This document shows positions 6,444 through 11,016 of a stretch of DNA of 11,016 nt, one piece after another. Source of the stretch: UBA5070 sp035352895. Its GTDB lineage: Bacteria > Fibrobacterota > Fibrobacteria > UBA5070. The translations under genes and the position numbers were made by a program. The notes under the pieces were generated by a model that was not told where the DNA came from, searched no databases, and was given only the letters and a program-made list of their open reading frames with translations. How positions within the stretch are numbered: the stretch's first letter is position 1; each line of letters starts with the position of its first letter. The stretch lies in NCBI GenBank assembly GCA_035352895.1, contig DAOPYN010000089.1, positions 1 to 11,016 of the forward strand. Reading direction: 5' to 3'.

Positions 6444-9362
6444 ATGCCGCTGAAGCGACTGCCCACCCAGTTTCTGATCCTGTTCGTCTTGTCCGGCATC
6501 GCGGGATTGGTCCACGAAACCGTCTGGGCGCGGTATTTGGGGATCATCCTGGGACATTCCGCCTACGGACAGATCCTGACCCTCATGGTGTACATGGGCG
6601 GGATCGGCCTGGGAAGCGCCCTGGCGGGCAAATTCATCCATCGGTTCGCCAATCCCCTCAAGGCCTACGTGCTGGTGGAGCTGGGGATTGGCATCGGCGG
6701 GTTCGTGTTCCACCACGAGTTCTTGGCCTTGCGCGGATGGCTTCTGGATTCCGGCATCCTGGTGGGGGCATCGGAAACTTCGGCCACCCTGGCTTCGGTG
6801 GGCGTGGGAGTCATCCTCACCCTGCCCTTCGCCCTCCTGATTGGCATGACCTACCCCCTGGCCACCAGCTACTTCATCCGCACCCAGAAGGATGCGGGGG
6901 AGGATTCCGTCGCTCGCCTGTACTTCGGCAATTCCCTGGGCGCGGCCTTTGGCGCCATCCTCAACTCGTACTTCCTGATCCCCCACCTGGGCACCGCGGG
7001 AGCCCTGATGGTCGCGGGAGGCTTGAATACCGGCGTGGCCGCTCTCGCTTGGTTGGCCCATCGCTCCCAGAAGCCAGAGACGCCTGCACCGGCACCCGCC
7101 GCCAAGCCTGCAAAGGCATCTTCGGCTACGCCTGCGGCGACAGCTGCGCCTGCACCCGCCGCCAATGCCGTCCCCAAGCTCCTTCTGGCCTCGGCATTGG
7201 TGACAGGACTGTCTTCCTTCTTCTACGAGATCGGTTGGATCCGCTACCTGGCGCTGTTGTTGGGATCGTCCACCCATGCCTTTGATCTGATGGTTTCCGC
7301 CTTCATCCTGGGCCTGGCGGGTGGCGCCTGGACGGTCCACAAGAACCCTCATTGGGACCTCACCAAGACCCTGATCGTGGCGCAGATCTGCATGGCCGGC
7401 GCCGCCGTGATCGGCGTGGTCGCCTACGAGCCCATCTTCCGCGCAGCCAACGAGCTCAATCAGATCTTCCAGCGGACTCCGAGGGCCTATCCTTTCTTCA
7501 CCTTCGCGCGATATTTGTTTTGCCTGATCGTAATGCTCCCTGCTTCATGGTTTGCTGGAATGACCTTACCAGTCATCTGCAGACACCTTTTGTCGAATGG
7601 CCACAACGAATCGGTTACCGGCAAGGTGTATGCATGGAACACCCTTGGAGCGATCATCGGGGCGGCGATCGCAGGTCTGACTCTTCTCCCACTCATTGGA
7701 CCTTTCCGGTTGGTGGGTCTTGGAGCAGCCATCGACCTGGGACTGGCATTTCTCCTCGCGATACGTCTGCTGCCCAAGCGGTACCCCAGCATAGTCGCTT
7801 TGGCCTCCGTATGCCTGATTTTGGTTGCCTGGAGCCTTGTTCAGAAGCCAAAGAGCAACATCATCACTGCAGGCATTTTCCGCGGGTACTCCAAATTCAG
7901 GACACACCTCTCCGACAGCCTTGTTCACGGGAGAACGGCTAGCATTCATGTGAATCGAGACCACGACCAGATTGTCATCAGCACCAACGGAAAGCCGGAT
8001 GCTTCCTTGTTTCTCACCGGACCGAAGCCGGGACCAACCGACGCGATGACCCAATCCATGCTAGGTTGGATCGGAAGATCCTACGTTACGGGAAGCTTCC
8101 GTGCAGCGATGATCGGGATGGGCTCCGGTCAGTCTGCAAACACCGTCCTGCAAGACTCCCGATGCGTATCGCTCGATCTGATCGAGATCGAACCCGCCGT
8201 ATTCGATTTGGCCAGATGGTTCTACCCAGCCAATCGACTCGTTTACGACGATCCTCGTTCCAAGGTTCATTTCCAGGATGCCCGTATTTTCTTCGCTCGG
8301 CAAGAAAACCCCTATGATCTAATCATTTCAGAGCCTTCCAATCCCTGGGTCAGTGGGGTGGCAAGCCTATTCACCGACGAATTTTACGTGGAAATGCGGA
8401 GGCGACTTTCTAATTCCGGCGTGCTTGTCCAATGGTTCCACACTTACGAAACAAACGACCGGATCGTCCTTTCCATCCTCAAGACAATCCGGAACAATTT
8501 TGATCATGTCGCAGTACTTTCGCTCCCAAATCCTTACGATTTCTATGTGGTAGCATCTCCATCGCCACTCAATCCGAAACCAGAGCTATTGGGGACGATT
8601 GATTCAAGCTACCTCCAAATCAACTTTCTTGCCCGTAGCGATTTAGGGGGAGGCCTTGAGATTCTGCACAATGAAGCCATTGATCTCGCCGCTTCGGAAT
8701 CCCCAATCAATTCCGAATTTCACCCGTTTGTCGACGTTCAAGCAGAGCAGGCCTTCTTCTTATACACAAGGTCGAATTTTCTGGCGGAGTTAGATCAGGG
8801 CTCCATTTCCTTGGATGCCATCGCGCGCCGTCCTGTTCCTGCGGACCTATTCACTTCGAGAGCCCGACGATCGATCCTTGCCCGGTCCTTCCGACTCGAG
8901 GAAAAGTTCAAATCATTCCAAGGACAGCTTTCAGCCCCTGATTTGTCGGAACAAGAAAAAAACCAGATCGCTTTACATCATTTCCGAGCGGTGGTGCCTC
9001 CCTGGACGTGGGCGATCCCCAAGGTTGCCAAATCGGTAGACGCATTCAAAGGGCGGATCGACTCGATGGGCCTATCCTCCGCGGAAGCGGCGTTGTTCCG
9101 CTGGTCTTGGCATACCAACCGCATGCATCACGACTCGGCTGCCAGCTTTTTTGGAAGAGCAATGGATACCCTTCCAGGAGACCTTACCATCGATAACCTC
9201 CGGGACATTTACGCTTATCTGATCATCAATAATGCCCACCAGAAAGCGACGCAGGTTAGATCCTCTATCGAGGATCGTTTCCCCGGATCGGGTGACCGCA
9301 TTGACCTGCAAATTCTGGATAGGATCCAAGGGAGAGCCACGGATACACAAACCCCACATTGA
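6444..9362 (+). CDS. fused membrane protein/spermidine-synthase-like methyltransferase-fold protein
   Basis: This is a 972-aa inner-membrane protein. Start ATG 6444 has AGGA 10 nt upstream. The membrane part is an internal duplication: residues 10-205 and 245-440 share the pattern G(I/L)xxxxxE(T/I)xWxRYL, GMT(Y/L)P, then (N/NT)LGA near the end of each half. The halves are joined by an Ala/Pro linker (about 210-245). Residues 475-705 form a spermidine-synthase-like Rossmann domain: STNGKPDAS (513-521), the SAM-pocket-like IGMGSGQSA (557-565), DLIEIEP (578-584), QDARIFF (611-617), and ISEPSNPWVSG (628-638). The Asp expected in the catalytic DxxDPxGP motif of true aminopropyltransferases is absent (SEPSNPW), as in many membrane-fused relatives, so polyamine synthesis is doubtful. 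Residues about 760-972 are a helical, soluble C-terminal extension without a recognised domain. GC at third positions drops from 25 of 26 codons (313-338) to 22 of 38 (339-376). Confidence 0.88.
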   Translation: MPLKRLPTQFLILFVLSGIAGLVHETVWARYLGIILGHSAYGQILTLMVYMGGIGLGSALAGKFIHRFANPLKAYVLVELGIGIGGFVFHHEFLALRGWLLDSGILVGASETSATLASVGVGVILTLPFALLIGMTYPLATSYFIRTQKDAGEDSVARLYFGNSLGAAFGAILNSYFLIPHLGTAGALMVAGGLNTGVAALAWLAHRSQKPETPAPAPAAKPAKASSATPAATAAPAPAANAVPKLLLASALVTGLSSFFYEIGWIRYLALLLGSSTHAFDLMVSAFILGLAGGAWTVHKNPHWDLTKTLIVAQICMAGAAVIGVVAYEPIFRAANELNQIFQRTPRAYPFFTFARYLFCLIVMLPASWFAGMTLPVICRHLLSNGHNESVTGKVYAWNTLGAIIGAAIAGLTLLPLIGPFRLVGLGAAIDLGLAFLLAIRLLPKRYPSIVALASVCLILVAWSLVQKPKSNIITAGIFRGYSKFRTHLSDSLVHGRTASIHVNRDHDQIVISTNGKPDASLFLTGPKPGPTDAMTQSMLGWIGRSYVTGSFRAAMIGMGSGQSANTVLQDSRCVSLDLIEIEPAVFDLARWFYPANRLVYDDPRSKVHFQDARIFFARQENPYDLIISEPSNPWVSGVASLFTDEFYVEMRRRLSNSGVLVQWFHTYETNDRIVLSILKTIRNNFDHVAVLSLPNPYDFYVVASPSPLNPKPELLGTIDSSYLQINFLARSDLGGGLEILHNEAIDLAASESPINSEFHPFVDVQAEQAFFLYTRSNFLAELDQGSISLDAIARRPVPADLFTSRARRSILARSFRLEEKFKSFQGQLSAPDLSEQEKNQIALHHFRAVVPPWTWAIPKVAKSVDAFKGRIDSMGLSSAEAALFRWSWHTNRMHHDSAASFFGRAMDTLPGDLTIDNLRDIYAYLIINNAHQKATQVRSSIEDRFPGSGDRIDLQILDRIQGRATDTQTPH

Positions 9363-9395
9363 GGTCACCCCTGGAGAGTCTGAGCAGTTTACAAG

Positions 9396-9424
9396 GAGGA
9401 GAGTCCAATGGATGGACTCTCCTC
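9396..9424. terminator. bidirectional terminator between convergent genes
   Basis: An 11-bp perfect stem (GAGGAGAGTCC at 9396-9406 with GGACTCTCCTC at 9414-9424) around a 7-nt loop sits in the 72-nt gap between two convergent stop codons. T-runs are short on both sides (TT on the plus side, TTGT on the minus side). Position and stem strength make a shared terminator the best reading. Confidence 0.65.
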
Positions 9425-9434
9425 TTCAAGGCTC

Positions 9435-11016
9435 CTAGAACTTCACAAAGATTTTCTGTGGGTTCACAGAAACCGTCCCTCCCCCAAGTTGTCCTCTGTC
9501 GTTCCCTCCGAACGCAACCAGGACGTCATTCTTCAGGATCACATAGGATGTGCACCAGCCCACGCTAACGTCCTTTGCGTCTCGATAGATCTCAAGCGGA
9601 TTGAGAATGAACTCCGATGCGATCTGGTCACCGGCAATTTGTCCATACAGATTGTGTCCAAAGCCCTGGACCGAACCATCGGAAAGATGGAAAATGGTGT
9701 GCTCCTGTCCTGGCTGGATTGATCGCAGACTGATGCCTTTGAAAGCTGAGACTTCCACCATGCCGGTCACCGGATTCTGGTGTCCTAGCCCTAGTTGTCC
9801 AAATTCATTATCACCACCAGCCAGAATGACCCCACTCTTTTTCACCAAGAATAAGCTCTTGACAACTCGCTCTGGAATCTTCTCCACAGAGTCCATCACC
9901 TTCACGGGGATACTTGAATTTAGTCCGAGCGGAGCGAAAACGCCCATCCCCCAAAGACTGTTATCCTTCTTTAGGAAGTAGCCGAAATCGCAGCCGCCTC
10001 CGATGTCCAACACTCCTTCCGCCACTTTCACAAGTTGGCTCGTGGAGCTTTGTTCTCCAGCACCGAGCTGACCTGAAGCATTTGATCCGGCTCCCCAAAG
10101 AGTACCATCAAGCTTAAGAACAAGGGTGCTTTTTCGCCCGCTAGCTGTTTCATAACCTCTGATTTTGGCAACTCCCCTCGCTATTAGGGTCGGCGAAAGC
10201 ACTGTCCCCACAACTCCTGCACCGAGACTTCCGTTAGAGTTCCAACCAACAGCCCACATGGTTCCATCCGCTTTAAGCCAAATTGTTTGGCTATTCCCTG
10301 ATGTTGCTTGAATAACCCCACTATCGATTCTCACTGGACTCAACTGAGGCCGATCAGACATCTGGCAGCCGCTTCCAAACCCGAGGGCGTTACAATTGCT
10401 CTCGCCAAACCCCCAAAGGGTGGAATCACTCATGATCACCAAGGTATGCGCAAATCCTCCAATCACTTTCACCGGCACCGCCAATTGGTATGCCTGGCTC
10501 ACCACAGGTCCATCCACGCGTCCCACCGCGAACGCTCTGGCCTTCAGGGTGATCGTGGTGTCGATCTTGATGCTGTCGGCGAAGATCGCCGACGTCGCCT
10601 TCGGCTCCGATCCGTCCAGGGTGTAGCGGATGGTGGCGCCCGCCGTGGCGCACGAGAGCTTCACCCAGAAACTGCCCGAGCGGAGCTTGCCGTTGGTGTC
10701 GGAGATCTGCACCGACTTCACCGTGTCCATCAACCGCTCGACGCTCACGCTGTCGCGGAACTCGTTGCCCGCCGGATCCACGGCGCGGAACCTGATCCAC
10801 TGACGCCCGACCACCAGCGGCACCCGCCGATGGTATCCACTCGCATCGGACACCACCAAGGTGTCTTGGATCCAAGCCTGGGCGATCTTGTCGTTGTCGC
10901 GGGCCGTCCAGGCCACTTCCACCGAGGTCGTGTCGAAGACCACGCTTCGGTCTTTGGTCTGTTCACCACGGGTCGCGGTGGGCGCTTCCTGATCCTTCGC
11001 GCGGGTCACCGAGCGG
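9435..11016 (-). CDS. RCC1-repeat protein with chitobiase/FN3-type domain, 5' end outside window
   Basis: The frame is open to the right edge, so the N-terminus is missing; a GTG at 11009 is in frame but lies in the middle of a domain and is not accepted as the start. Counting from that GTG (524 residues): 25-92 an Ig-like extracellular domain (VEVAWTARDND ... WIRFRAVDPAGNEF); 98-176 a chitobiase/beta-hexosaminidase C-terminal-like domain (GATIRYTLDGSEP, then ITLKARAF); 183-524 about six to seven RCC1-type propeller blades (TLWGFGESN, TMWAVGWNSNGSLGAG, TLWGAGSNASGQLGAG, VILAGGDNEFGQLGLG, SVQGFGHNLYGQ, VLVAFGGNDRGQLGGG). One blade (343-367, SLWGMGVFAPLGL) lacks the usual N-x-x-G-Q-L-G. It is probably a secreted or surface protein that binds a ligand through the propeller; no enzymatic domain is seen in the visible part. 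Third-position GC falls from 25/26 codons near 10700 to 12/26 near 10330. Confidence 0.85.
   Translation of the reverse strand, partial: RSVTRAKDQEAPTATRGEQTKDRSVVFDTTSVEVAWTARDNDKIAQAWIQDTLVVSDASGYHRRVPLVVGRQWIRFRAVDPAGNEFRDSVSVERLMDTVKSVQISDTNGKLRSGSFWVKLSCATAGATIRYTLDGSEPKATSAIFADSIKIDTTITLKARAFAVGRVDGPVVSQAYQLAVPVKVIGGFAHTLVIMSDSTLWGFGESNCNALGFGSGCQMSDRPQLSPVRIDSGVIQATSGNSQTIWLKADGTMWAVGWNSNGSLGAGVVGTVLSPTLIARGVAKIRGYETASGRKSTLVLKLDGTLWGAGSNASGQLGAGEQSSTSQLVKVAEGVLDIGGGCDFGYFLKKDNSLWGMGVFAPLGLNSSIPVKVMDSVEKIPERVVKSLFLVKKSGVILAGGDNEFGQLGLGHQNPVTGMVEVSAFKGISLRSIQPGQEHTIFHLSDGSVQGFGHNLYGQIAGDQIASEFILNPLEIYRDAKDVSVGWCTSYVILKNDVLVAFGGNDRGQLGGGTVSVNPQKIFVKF

Noticed and set aside
6270..7352. 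A 360-codon open frame on the minus strand opposite the membrane fusion gene
   Set aside because: It is antisense to obvious membrane segments and translates to low-complexity Gly/Gln/Arg sequence.
1..11016. CRISPR array, tRNA, rRNA, insertion sequence or attachment site
   Set aside because: No regularly spaced exact repeats, no tRNA-like cloverleaf, no transposase frame and no flanking direct repeats were seen.

Overview
The window reads as chromosomal DNA of a moderately GC-rich Gram-negative bacterium. The combination of an RCC1-repeat protein with a chitobiase/FN3-type C-terminal-like domain, a fused membrane/spermidine-synthase-like protein, and a large secreted-toxin-like operon would fit Fibrobacterota or a neighbouring phylum. 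This is an impression from protein style, since no rRNA or marker gene is present.

Left two thirds (133-6099, minus strand): five tightly packed genes form an apparent operon. In order of transcription they are: (1) a 506-aa protein with a degenerate OmpA-like domain, a peptidoglycan-binding-like segment and a C-terminal beta-sandwich-like domain; (2) a 386-aa protein built around about 110 residues of Ser/Asp-hydrophobic-Pro triplets; (3) an 899-aa protein with the layout of a polymorphic toxin (beta-rich N-terminus, hydrophobic middle, long charged linker, AT-richer C-terminal domain); (4 and 5) two 81-85 aa paralogues that are best explained as immunity proteins. Junctions are 3 nt, a 4-nt ATGA overlap, 21 nt and 61 nt, so co-expression is likely. 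My reading is an envelope-crossing effector/immunity island of the type VI or other contractile-injection kind, but no VgrG, Hcp, PAAR or sheath gene is visible, so the delivery system is inferred.

Middle (6100-6443): a divergent intergenic region holds two perfect CRP-type operators, TGTGA-N6-TCACA, each the exact reverse complement of the other. They could control the toxin operon, the rightward gene, or both.

Right third: a 972-aa duplicated-membrane-domain/spermidine-synthase-like fusion (6444-9362, plus) converges on an RCC1-repeat protein (9435 to the right edge, minus, 5' end cut off), with a strong hairpin between them. Codon third-position GC falls sharply inside both of these genes (near 7460 and near 10480), so the roughly 3-kb stretch between the two points may have a different history from its flanks. 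A similar fall marks the toxin C-terminus and the two small genes at the left.
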